Below are positions 26,731 through 35,019 of a stretch of 55,462 nucleotides of DNA, in pieces. The stretch's first letter is position 1. Every line of letters starts with the position of its first letter. Source of the DNA: CAYOEJ01 sp964403015. GTDB lineage: Bacteria > Actinomycetota > Actinomycetes > Actinomycetales > Actinomycetaceae. The translations under genes and the position numbers were made by a program. The DNA is taken from NCBI GenBank assembly GCA_964403015.1, contig CAYOEJ010000010.1, positions 1-55,462 on the forward strand, written 5' to 3'. The notes beneath the pieces are model-generated. The model saw nothing but the letters and a program-made list of their open reading frames with translations. It was not told where the DNA came from and searched no databases.

Positions 26731-27410
26731 GTGACTACGCGGCCAAGTACCTCGGCGTCGTCACCAGGAATTGGTTGGAACTCAGGGTTCCGGGGGAGCA
26801 GCCACGTATGTCCGTCCTTGCGCTGAAGCACCTTTACAGTAGCTTCCCCGTCAATCATGGCGGCAACTATCTCACCGTTCTCGGCAACCGGTTGGCGACG
26901 GACAACAACCCAGTCACCATCGCAGATAGCGGCGTCGATCATCGATTCGCCTGTCACGCGAAGCATAAACAGATCGCCACCACCGGTAATCTGCCGCGGA
27001 AGTGGGAACACGTCCTCGACGAGCTGGTCTGCTAACACAGGCCCGCCTGCGGCAATCCTGCCGACCACGGGAACATTCACCGGCGCAGTAACTTCGACAT
27101 CGGAGTCATCCAAGCGATAACTATCGAGATGAGCAACTTCTGGCGGGGTAGCGGATCCTTGCGTGACATTGCCCGTCGCGCGCCCACGCTCGGTAATCTC
27201 GATAGTTCGTGGACGACGAGGGTCGCGGGAAATGAGGCCTTCGCTCTCGAGAATATCGAGCTGATACTTCACCGAAGAAGGAGATGCTAACCCGACTGCC
27301 TCTGCGATTTCTCGCACGGTCGGTGGAAATCCACGCTCAGCGATGGAGTCTCTGATCTTTTCAAAGATCAACATCTGGCGCTCGGTCAGCTTTGCTCTGT
27401 TCCCTGCCAT
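26712..27410 (-). CDS. lexA: SOS repressor LexA
   Basis: LexA represses DNA-damage genes until RecA filaments stimulate its self-cleavage. The winged-helix DNA-binding domain occupies about residues 5-70 (PTVREIAEAVGLASPSSVKYQL). The scissile Ala121-Gly122 bond lies in GRIAAGGP, the nucleophile is Ser156 in TGESMID, and the general base is Lys193 in EATVKVLQ. Length is 232 residues from ATG 27410, which has AAGGGAGA upstream; an earlier in-frame start at 27479 adds 23 unconserved residues. Two LexA boxes lie in the divergent region, so it is autoregulated. It converges with the helicase gene. Confidence 0.97.
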   Translation of the reverse strand: MAGNRAKLTERQMLIFEKIRDSIAERGFPPTVREIAEAVGLASPSSVKYQLDILESEGLISRDPRRPRTIEITERGRATGNVTQGSATPPEVAHLDSYRLDDSDVEVTAPVNVPVVGRIAAGGPVLADQLVEDVFPLPRQITGGGDLFMLRVTGESMIDAAICDGDWVVVRRQPVAENGEIVAAMIDGEATVKVLQRKDGHTWLLPRNPEFQPIPGDDAEVLGRVVTVLRAL

Positions 27411-27526
27411 GGAGTCTCCCTTGTCGGTGCTCAGCACGCTCGCGAAAGTTGTCGGAGCCGGTTGTTTAACTTGAATCAAGCCTATCGGGGATGCTGTCAG
27501 TATTCAAACATTTGTTCGGGAGCGTG

Positions 27527-27542
27527 TCGAACAAATGTTCTG
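27527..27542 (-). promoter_or_regulatory. LexA operator between lexA and the LysM gene (lexA-proximal)
   Basis: TCGAAC-AAAT-GTTCTG matches the consensus TCGAAC-N4-GTTCGA at 10 of 12 half-site bases. It lies about 117 bases before the lexA start, consistent with autoregulation. Confidence 0.8.
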
Positions 27543-27585
27543 GACATTGAGGGTTGCTCGATATAAGATCTGAAACAGATGTTCG

Positions 27586-27601
27586 ACGAACATATGTTCG
27601 A
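27586..27601 (+). promoter_or_regulatory. LexA operator of the LysM gene
   Basis: ACGAAC-ATAT-GTTCGA matches 11 of 12 half-site bases of the LexA consensus. It ends at the first base of the AGGAGG ribosome site and 10 bases before the LysM gene start, so bound LexA would block the 5' end of that transcript. Confidence 0.85.
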
Positions 27602-27611
27602 GGAGGATAAT

Positions 27612-28274
27612 ATGACTGCTTTACAGGTGCACGCGGCCAAGGGTAAGAGTGCTCGCCGGCCAGCTATGAGAGTTGTCAGTGGCGTACCCGCTCGCGAGCG
27701 TCGGGAGAACTCACGTCGTGGCCACATTGTCCGTCCTGACCGCCCAGGCTCACGCGGGCAGAGGATTCTTTTTGCTGTACCCACCGCCCATTCTGCGGCA
27801 GAGGCGGCGGAGAATACTGCACGGTCAGCCAAGTGGGCTGTTGCTGATCCTTATCCTTTGCGGACCGACCGCACCGTCCGGACTTCTGGTGCTGCGCAAG
27901 ATCGAACGTCTGGGGCCGCGCAGGCCTTGCGGCGAACCGCTGTAGAGCATCCAGTGTCACGTGCTACGAGGTCCTCCGCAGTTGCGGGCCAAGCTCCGGT
28001 GATTTCTCTTCATAAGGTTGTTGTCGGTTCCTTGATGGTCACGGCCGCCATCGTCTTGTTTGCCGTAGGTGTAGCGTTAGCTGCGCTCATGGGTTTGGGC
28101 CCGCAGGCGGGTGAACTTATTTACGTCAGTCCTGGCGACACCCTTCTTTCGATTGCTGGTGCCATGGGTGTGGACGTCAGTCTGTCTCAGATAGTCTCTG
28201 ATATTCAGTCCCTCAATAACCTCAGCGGTACGGAGATTCTGGCTGGTCAAGTTCTGGTACTGCCCGCATACTAG
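27612..28274 (+). CDS. SOS-controlled membrane protein with a LysM domain (ChiZ/DivS-like position)
   Basis: The 220-residue protein has an Arg/Ala-rich cytoplasmic part of about 130 residues, one membrane helix (VVVGSLMVTAAIVLFAVGVA) and an extracytoplasmic LysM-like domain (YVSPGDTLLSIAGAMGVDV...GQVLVLPAY) that should bind peptidoglycan. Start is ATG 27612 with AGGAGG five bases upstream. Its place, divergent from lexA and followed by nrdR, equals that of M. tuberculosis Rv2719c (ChiZ) and is analogous to corynebacterial divS, SOS-induced cell-division suppressors. A LexA box sits directly before the gene. The inferred role is delaying septation after DNA damage; similarity is mainly architectural. 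Confidence 0.8.
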   Translation: MTALQVHAAKGKSARRPAMRVVSGVPARERRENSRRGHIVRPDRPGSRGQRILFAVPTAHSAAEAAENTARSAKWAVADPYPLRTDRTVRTSGAAQDRTSGAAQALRRTAVEHPVSRATRSSAVAGQAPVISLHKVVVGSLMVTAAIVLFAVGVALAALMGLGPQAGELIYVSPGDTLLSIAGAMGVDVSLSQIVSDIQSLNNLSGTEILAGQVLVLPAY

Positions 28275-28303
28275 ATGGCCGCGTGGCCCTTTATCCTGTT
28301 TCG

Positions 28304-28332
28304 TTTGCTGCTATCGGCAATGAGCGTATAAC
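28304..28332 (+). promoter_or_regulatory. Candidate promoter giving a leaderless nrdR transcript
   Basis: TTTGCT (28304-28309) and TATAAC (28327-28332) are 17 bases apart, and the -10 ends nine bases before the nrdR ATG. No ribosome-binding sequence precedes that ATG. Both facts fit a leaderless or near-leaderless mRNA. Confidence 0.4.
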
Positions 28333-28341
28333 TTTGGGTGC

Positions 28342-28824
28342 ATGAACTGTCCTTTCTGTCGCCATGAAGACTCTCGAGTTATCGATACCCGAACAAGCGA
28401 CGACGGCCTCGTTATTCGGCGACGTCGTGAATGCCCGGAGTGTAAGCGTCGTTTTTCGACATCCGAGAGCGCCGCGCTAACGGTCGTCAAGCGATCTGGC
28501 GCCACGGAGCCCTTCTCTCGGGAGAAGGTCATGTCGGGAGTGGGTAAGGCATGCCAGGGTCGGCCCGTGACGGATGATGAGTTAGCGTTGCTCGCGCAGC
28601 AGGTCGAGGAGACGTTGAGGACCCATGGCTCGTCTCAGATCGAGGCTCATGAGATCGGACTCGCTATCCTCGAGCCGCTCAGAGATCTTGACCAAATTGC
28701 ATACCTTCGCTTTGCCTCCGTCTACTCAAACTTTGACTCTCTCGAAGATTTTGAGGTTGCAATAGCGGAACTTCGCTCTGAAGGTGTCTCTGAAGTCCGT
28801 TTTGAAGGTCATTCCGAAAACTGA
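28342..28824 (+). CDS. nrdR: Transcriptional repressor NrdR
   Basis: NrdR senses ATP/dATP and represses ribonucleotide reductase genes. The zinc ribbon uses Cys3, Cys6, Cys31 and Cys34 (MNCPFC...ECPEC). The ATP-cone follows with VVKRSGATEPFSREKV and continues to IAYLRFASVYSNFDSLEDF. Length (160) is normal. The lexA-LysM-nrdR neighbourhood is conserved in actinobacteria. A strong terminator follows. Confidence 0.97.
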   Translation: MNCPFCRHEDSRVIDTRTSDDGLVIRRRRECPECKRRFSTSESAALTVVKRSGATEPFSREKVMSGVGKACQGRPVTDDELALLAQQVEETLRTHGSSQIEAHEIGLAILEPLRDLDQIAYLRFASVYSNFDSLEDFEVAIAELRSEGVSEVRFEGHSEN

Positions 28825-28887
28825 TCCGAGCCGGGATTGCGACTCCACATTGCCGGAATTGCACGGCTGCTCGAACTGTATAGCTAA

Positions 28888-28935
28888 CGAAGGGCCTGTT
28901 CTCAACGGTTAGTGAGAACAGGCCCTTCGAAGTTT
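28888..28935 (+). terminator. Strong terminator between nrdR and the acyl-CoA synthetase gene
   Basis: CGAAGGGCCTGTTCTCA (28888-28904) and TGAGAACAGGCCCTTCG (28913-28929) form a perfect 17-bp stem with an 8-base loop, followed by AAGTTTT. It ends nrdR transcription and, being symmetrical, can also act on the convergent gene. Confidence 0.92.
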
Positions 28936-28974
28936 TATCGCGTTGCAGTTATGACGTCGTGACGCGACACCAGA

Positions 28975-31196
28975 CTAGTTTGAGCTTGCTCCCGGTGTAT
29001 CGCCCGTGTGTTCAGGTGTATCGCCCGTGTGTTCAGGTGCAGAAGAGGAGTTAGGCGCATTCTTCCGTGNNNNNNNNNNNNNNNNNNNNNNNNNNNNNNN
29101 NNNNNNNNNNNNNNNNNNNNNNNNNNNNNNNNNNNNNNNNNNNNNNNNNNNNNNNNNNNNNNNNNNNNNGGTGTATCGCCCGTGTGTTCAGGTGCAGAAG
29201 AGGAGTTAGGCGCATTCTTCCGTGAGTCTAGACGGTCTTTGAGGTCCGACTTGTTCTGTGCAACCCACGCGCGGAAGTGATCGGCTGAAATCTCCGCTTG
29301 CTCGGCCAGCTTATGGAGATCTTCGGAACCCTGTGCAGAAACGCGGGCGCGGAACTCGTCGAACTTCACGCGATTCGCGTCCGTCCATTCCTTCCACTGA
29401 TCGAACGTAGCGTTGCTTCGTTCCCGCAGGCTATTGAGATACTCGTCGATACGGTTGCTTGCATCCTTCGAAGTAACATTGAGTCTCTCACGCCATTGGC
29501 CCGACTGGAGCTCAAAATTCTCCAGCTTTTCGCGCACTGATCGACGCATAACCTTGCCCAACTGTGATCGCGGCAGGTCGTCGAGAATGGCGATCGACTT
29601 CGGCATCGCATAGTGGGAGAGCTTGTCTTCGGTCCACTGGCGCACAGAATCGAGATCGACCTTTGCTCCGGGTTCAAGAACCAATGCTGCGACTACAGAT
29701 TCGGAGAAGGAATCGGTAGGCATGCCCACCACGGCAACGTCGATGACACCGGGCATATCCCGGACGGCAGATTCCACTTCGGACGGGTAGACGTTGAATC
29801 CGGCATTAATGATCATTTCCTTGCGACGGTCAGCCATGACAAGGAAGCCATCGTCCCACTTCGCTAGATCTCCGGTTCGGAGCCATCCACCGTCGATGAG
29901 AGTGGCTGAGGTTTCCTCGGGGTTCTTGTAGTAGCCCTGGAATACCTGGGGGCCGCGGGCACACAGTTCGCCGATTTCGCCCTCTGGTAGTTCGACGTCA
30001 GGGTTCTCGGGATCGATAATCTTGACCTCCGTATTGGGGAAGGGAATACCGAGCGTGGAGGGCCTGCGAGCTGGCGAGGAGGGGGAGCCGGAGATGACTG
30101 GCGAGGCCTCGGTCATGCCATAGCCTTCGATGATGTAACCCTTGGTGGCTTCCTCCCATCGCTTTGCGAGGTCGGGATCCAAGGGCATAGCACCACACAC
30201 GCAGTAGTGAATCGTGCTGAGGTCAACGTCGGGGCGCTCGTCTGCGGCGTCAAGAATCTTCTTGTACATCGGAGGCACGCCGCCAAAGAAGGTAATCGGA
30301 TGACGCTTGTGCCCGGCAAGAAGAATATCGACGTCGAAGCTTGGCGTCATCACGATGGTGGCGGCGCCGTTGACGCACACGGAAAGAGATAGCTGTAGTC
30401 CAAACGCGTGGAAGAAAGGCAAAACCGCTCCCACGGTCTCCTCACCACGCTTGAAGCCGACCAGCCACGCCTCAGTCTGCTTGGCGTTGATGACAACGTT
30501 GCGATGGGTGAGCATGACAGCCTTTGGGGTTCCGGTAGTTCCGCCGGTCTGGAGGAGAACAGCGAGGTCGTCCGGGTGTGGGCCTTCAACCTTAGCAATA
30601 TCCATCGGCACTGCGTGCTTGACCTGGTTATCCCACGAGTGGACACCATCGGGAACCGTCCCGCGCAGCTTCTTGCGCTGTTCTCTAGCTGCCGTGATGG
30701 GCAAGCGAAGAAGTAACTGTGACTTCTTGGGCAGTGCCTTGGTCAGGTTCACGGCGAGGTACGTGCGTCCCTTGAAATCCTTACCGGAAATCAATTTCTC
30801 GAGAGTCTGCTCCCAAGCAATGACCACTTTCGACTCAACGAGCTCGAGCTGGTTTTCAAGCTGGCTCATCGGTGCGAGGGGATTGTGCTCCGCAACTACG
30901 GCGCCGAGAGAAGCAATGGCATAGAACGCCACGTAGTGCTGGGGACAGTTGGGCAAAATAATAGAAACCGTATCGCCCTTGCGTACGCCGCACATGGCCA
31001 ACACCGTGGCGGCACGCTTTACCTCGTCATAGATCTCAGAATAGGTGTACTCGCGTCCGAGAAAGTCGATGGCAATTCGATCGGGAAAATCGGCAACAGC
31101 GTCTGGAAGAAGCGAAGCGATTGTTTCATCGGTGATGGGCAACTCGAAAGGGACGCCTTCCGAGTAGTGCTCATGAGCGCGTACCATCTGGTCCAT
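28975..31196 (-). CDS. Long-chain fatty acid-CoA ligase (AMP-binding), with C-terminal extension and an assembly gap
   Basis: The ANL-family enzyme activates fatty acids to acyl-AMP and acyl-CoA. Motifs include LLQTGGTTGTPKAVMLTH (P-loop), VIEGYGMTEASP written here as IEGYGMTEASP, TGDLAKWDDGFLVMADRRKEMI (hinge) and the C-terminal Lys region RSQLGKVMRR. After the normal end, about 120 residues of charged helical sequence follow (RIDEYLNSLRERSNATFDQW...), then a Ser/Pro tail with PEHTGDT repeats. ATG 31196 has AGGAGG upstream. The 100 N at 29070-29169 lie between identical 55-base copies; removing 155 bases restores one frame to TAG at 28975-28977 (688 residues). It is the last gene of a helR-serA-ligase minus-strand series. 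Confidence 0.92.
28994..29035. repeat. 21-bp tandem repeat at the 3' end of the ligase gene
   Basis: GGTGTATCGCCCGTGTGTTCA occurs twice in tandem (28994-29014, 29015-29035) and again at the right side of the gap (29170-29190). In the protein (minus strand) each copy encodes the seven residues PEHTGDT. The true copy number may be under-represented because the assembly broke exactly here. Confidence 0.85.
29015..29224. other. Scaffold gap (100 N) flanked by identical 55-base ends
   Basis: Bases 29015-29069 and 29170-29224 are identical and abut the 100 N at 29070-29169. Collapsing one copy and the N run (155 bases) restores the acyl-CoA ligase frame. The left copy starts exactly at a unit of the 21-bp repeat, so repeat collapse probably caused the contig break. 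Confidence 0.85.
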
Positions 31197-31324
31197 TAAT
31201 GGCCTCCTCGTCCCTTGTCAGCCTCGCTGCCGATGGGATAGTGGGTGTAGGGCGTGGCGAAATCGCAACGCGGTTGGTCCAAGGATACCCGGAAGTCCGG
31301 GGCGACGACGAACTCAGAGGAAGG

Positions 31325-32536
31325 TCAGTGGTCTCGAGTTAAGACTCGCAAGCGGATATGTGCCGGAGCCTGACGGAGTTCTTCGAGAACCTGGGGTGGA
31401 ATCGCAGTCGCCGTGTCCATCACCATGTATCCGTACTCTCCCGAAGTCGCCAGCGACTGGTACGTAATGTTGGCACCGGCGTCGGCGAAAAGTTGGTTAA
31501 CTCGTGCGAGAGCGCCCGGCGTGTTGCGGTGAACCCACGCAACACGATGGATAGCTTCTTCTGACGGTCCCCCCGAGATGTTGGGCAGATTGACGGACAT
31601 GTCAGTCTCGCCCTTTCGCCAATAGTTGGCGAGCTTGCCCGCAACGAATTGGCCGATAGACTGTTGCGCTTCGAGCGTGGACCCGCCGATATGGGGAGTC
31701 AAAATGACATTGTCGAGTCCCACAAGTTCGGATGCGAAGGGGTCTCCGTTGGCGTTGGGCTCTTCGGGGAAGACGTCGACGCCGGCGCCTGAGATTGATC
31801 CGTCCTCCAGCTTGTCGCGCAGGGCCACTAGATCGGCCACGTGCCCACGCGCTAGGTTAAGGAACACCGCGCCGTGCTTCATCTTGTCGAATTTTGCGCG
31901 ATCGAAGAAATTGGTGTTCGACGGCCTACCGTCGATGTGGAGACTCACCACATCTGACGCGGCCAAAAGCTCATCGAGCGAGTCTGCGCGGCGCGCATTG
32001 CCGAGCGCGAGCTTTTCGGCAATATCATAGAAGATGACGTGCATTCCAAGAGCTTCTGCGACGACGGACAGCTGCGAGCCAATCGATCCGTATCCGATGA
32101 TGCCGATCGTTTTGTTGCGGACTTCGTGCGAGCCTTCAGAAGACTTGTTCCAAATTCCCTTGTGAAGGGCGGCGTTACGCTGGGGGATATGCCGGGTGAG
32201 TGCGATGAGTTCAGAAATCACCATCTCAACCACGGATCGCGTGTTGGAGTAAGGGGCGTTAAAGACGCCGACGCCGTGTTCGGACGCCGCTTCCAAGTCA
32301 ATTTGGTTTGTGCCAATGCAAAACGCGCCGATGGCTGCCAGTTGCGGGGCGGCGTCGAATACGCTTTGGGTCACGTGAGTCTTGGATCTGATTCCTAGGA
32401 TGTCCACGCCGTCGAGATGCCTGATGAGCTCATCTTCACTGAGGGCGCCCGGGATGCGGCTCACCTCGAATCCATAGCGATTAAAGACGTCGTCTGCCAC
32501 GCCGTGCGGATTTTCGAGAAGTAGTATGCGAGTCAC
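31325..32536 (-). CDS. serA: D-3-phosphoglycerate dehydrogenase with ACT domain
   Basis: SerA oxidises 3-phosphoglycerate in the first step of serine synthesis. The NAD-binding loop GIIGYGSIGSQLS, catalytic Arg (NLARGHVAD), Glu (DVFPEEPNANGDPF) and His (LTPHIGGSTLEAQ) are present. The last roughly 75 residues form an ACT domain (VHRNTPGALARVNQLFADAGANI), which in E. coli-type SerA mediates serine feedback. The length of about 403 residues fits this short, E. coli-like type rather than the long mycobacterial type. The start is GTG 32536 (VTRILLLENPHG), preceded by GGTGGA; ATG 32551 five codons upstream is the alternative. Confidence 0.94.
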   Translation of the reverse strand: MTRILLLENPHGVADDVFNRYGFEVSRIPGALSEDELIRHLDGVDILGIRSKTHVTQSVFDAAPQLAAIGAFCIGTNQIDLEAASEHGVGVFNAPYSNTRSVVEMVISELIALTRHIPQRNAALHKGIWNKSSEGSHEVRNKTIGIIGYGSIGSQLSVVAEALGMHVIFYDIAEKLALGNARRADSLDELLAASDVVSLHIDGRPSNTNFFDRAKFDKMKHGAVFLNLARGHVADLVALRDKLEDGSISGAGVDVFPEEPNANGDPFASELVGLDNVILTPHIGGSTLEAQQSIGQFVAGKLANYWRKGETDMSVNLPNISGGPSEEAIHRVAWVHRNTPGALARVNQLFADAGANITYQSLATSGEYGYMVMDTATAIPPQVLEELRQAPAHIRLRVLTRDH

Positions 32537-32599
32537 GCTTCCACCATCCAATCTTTGGCTATCAACGGCAAGGAGCGCTCACCATGTGGGATGTCCGGC

Positions 32600-34849
32600 T
32601 CAATTGTTGAGAAGCGCATCAGGGAGTTCAGTGCTCGTCACCACGTGCATGCGCTTGGTTGCCCGCGTCATTGCCACGTAAACATCTCCGGGGCCATTGT
32701 TGAAAATTTCGCGCGGTTCAACCAGCACAACCGCGTCATACTCGAGTCCTTTAGATGTACGTGCCTCGAGGACGTGGATTCGCGAATCGATATCGGAGCC
32801 TTCGGGATCGATGCTCCATTGACGAAGCTCTGCGGCCTGTTCGATGGCGGAGGCGAGGGCGGAGTGTTGTTCGCGCGGAACAATAACCGCGATCGTCCCT
32901 GCATTTTCGCCGTATTCGGCGTCAAGTCGGCGAGATTCCGAAGCTACGACTCCGGGCAGAGTGGCTGCCACGTCGTCCGTTGCAGTCACCTCGTAGGCAT
33001 CTGGTAGATCACGAACCGCGCGTACGGGACGAACCGGGAAACCGGCGTCGTCCATCGCATCTTGCGCACGATCCAACAGCGAGGCGGGCGTGCGGTAGGA
33101 AATGGTCAACTCGTCAACCCGATGGAATTCGGCGAGTCTGCCGAGGGCCTTACGCCACCCGCCATTCGGCGCACCTGCGGGCCTCTGATCGAGATCGCCA
33201 ACGATGGTCATGGAGCGTGCTGGGTTACGGCGAGCGACCATCCGCCACTGCATGGCGGACAGCTCTTGGGCTTCATCGATCACGACGTGTCCGTACGTCC
33301 AGCTGCGATCCGAGGCTGCACGCTCTGCGAGTGATTCGGCCGCGCCACCGCCAGCCACGCGGCTGAGCATCTGATCGGACGAGACGATTCCCCCGCCCAA
33401 GCCCATAGACGACATCGTGTCGGACACGTAACTCGCTAACCTGCCTTCCTCTTGGTCAGCTGCGGCACGTTCAGCGCGCTCCCGATCGGTGGCGAACGGC
33501 CCTAGGTGTTCTGCGAGTTCATCGAGAATCGCGATATCTGCGCGAGTAAAGCCTGAGCCTTGGGGGCGGTAAAGAAGCTCGCGTTCGCGGGCAGAAAGCT
33601 CGGGAGCGATGCGTGCAAGGAGTTCGGGGTAGTGGTAAATCCGTTCGAGCAGACGCTGGGGCGAGGAGGGAAGCCAACGGAGGTTGATCTCGCGGCGGGC
33701 ATCGATTGATTCGGCGATGTCGCCGAGGAGCCACTCATTATCTTCCAGCGTCGTGTTCTGTGCCGCAGCTAATTGGCTCGCCAAGTCCTCCATCAGTCTC
33801 TTGGCATAGGTATCGCGCGCCTGATTATGTGTTTTGTTCGTGCGCCGAGCACGTTTCTGGGCAGCCTCCACCGCGTCCGGTGTGAGACGCAACGTCTTGC
33901 CGTCGACCTTGAACTCCACGGCCGATCGCAGCGGCTTTTGCAGGATGCGACGAACCGCGCGCTTGGCGAACTCCGCCCAAATGGAGCGCCCCTTGATCGC
34001 TGCAACCTTTTCGGACTCAGTAGCACTAACGCGGACACCAGGCAGAAGATCATCGAGCGTCGTAGAAACTACGTCCGACTCGCCAAGAGCTGGCAGGACC
34101 TGATCGATGTAACGCAGGAATACGGGGGAGGGGCCAATGATCAGCACACCAGAGCGTGCAAGGCGCTCGCGATACGTATAGAGAAGATATGCGGCACGGT
34201 GCAATGCCACTGCCGTCTTTCCGGTACCCGGACCGCCTTGAACCACAAGAATGCCATTGACATCGGAGCGGATGATTCGATCTTGCTCCGCCTGAATAGT
34301 CGCCACAATATCGCCCATACGGCCATCGCGCGCCTTGCTCATGGCCGCCATCAGAGCTCCCTCACCAGTGAGGTTCAGATCGTCATCGATCGCCGCACCG
34401 TCGGTGAGTAATTCATCTTCCACGCCCACCACATCACGGAAACGAGTCTGGATGTGACGACGACGGACCACCGTTCCGGGTTGAGCTGCGGTCGCTTGGT
34501 AGAAGGGTTCCGATTGGGGTGCTCGCCAATCGACCAAAATAATCTGCTGATCGTCATCGCGCAGCGTCATTCGGCCGATGTGCGCCACACTGCCGTTCGT
34601 GTGGTCAAGCCTGCCAAGGACGAGGCGGTTTTCCACGTTTCTAAGGCGGAGGAGGTTATCCTCGTAGTGCGAGGCGAAAGAATCTCTTTCGGAAACTTGG
34701 CCCGGCGTTCCATGACCTCCTTGGGCGCGAACGCGGCGAAGGTGATTTTCGTAGTAAGCCCGCTGGCTATCGAGCGCCTCGTATGCGTCGTCGACGAAAC
34801 TTTGCTCCTCGTCGATCGCTTTCGAGAGTGCGTCATTCGATTCAGTCAA
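32600..34849 (-). CDS. helR: HelD/HelR-like superfamily 1 helicase (RNA polymerase-associated type)
   Basis: The 749-residue protein starts with a charged helical arm (IDEEQSFVDDAYEALDSQRAYYENHLRRV), as in HelD proteins that reach into RNA polymerase. The UvrD-like motor has GGPGTGKTAVALHRAAYLL (Walker A, about residue 205), VVIDEAQELSAMQW (Walker B), IVGDLDQRP, ISYRTP and VYVAMTRATKRMHV (motif VI). The IGRMTLRDDDQQIILVDWRAP segment is characteristic of the HelD family. HelD/HelR proteins remove RNA polymerase from DNA, and HelR of Streptomyces and mycobacteria gives rifamycin tolerance by displacing the drug. That role here is inferred from family likeness; a UvrD-type repair role is less likely. 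Confidence 0.85.
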   Translation of the reverse strand: MTESNDALSKAIDEEQSFVDDAYEALDSQRAYYENHLRRVRAQGGHGTPGQVSERDSFASHYEDNLLRLRNVENRLVLGRLDHTNGSVAHIGRMTLRDDDQQIILVDWRAPQSEPFYQATAAQPGTVVRRRHIQTRFRDVVGVEDELLTDGAAIDDDLNLTGEGALMAAMSKARDGRMGDIVATIQAEQDRIIRSDVNGILVVQGGPGTGKTAVALHRAAYLLYTYRERLARSGVLIIGPSPVFLRYIDQVLPALGESDVVSTTLDDLLPGVRVSATESEKVAAIKGRSIWAEFAKRAVRRILQKPLRSAVEFKVDGKTLRLTPDAVEAAQKRARRTNKTHNQARDTYAKRLMEDLASQLAAAQNTTLEDNEWLLGDIAESIDARREINLRWLPSSPQRLLERIYHYPELLARIAPELSARERELLYRPQGSGFTRADIAILDELAEHLGPFATDRERAERAAADQEEGRLASYVSDTMSSMGLGGGIVSSDQMLSRVAGGGAAESLAERAASDRSWTYGHVVIDEAQELSAMQWRMVARRNPARSMTIVGDLDQRPAGAPNGGWRKALGRLAEFHRVDELTISYRTPASLLDRAQDAMDDAGFPVRPVRAVRDLPDAYEVTATDDVAATLPGVVASESRRLDAEYGENAGTIAVIVPREQHSALASAIEQAAELRQWSIDPEGSDIDSRIHVLEARTSKGLEYDAVVLVEPREIFNNGPGDVYVAMTRATKRMHVVTSTELPDALLNN

Positions 34850-35019
34850 GGTAACCCCTTTGGAATTGGGAGAACCTTATTATTCCCGATTTTTCCCGGC
34901 GACGCATTTTATGAAGGGGTGCCCACGAGGTCCACCAGAACGGTGCCTGTGAGCAACTCGATTATGGCTAGCTTGCATGCCCGTTGTGGAATTATGGCAA
35001 TCTTGAGGTTGGAGGCAGC

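Noticed and set aside
34850..35019. Rifamycin-associated element upstream of the HelR-like gene
   Set aside because: I could not find a convincing palindromic element in this 170-base region; only AT-rich and weak repeats are seen.
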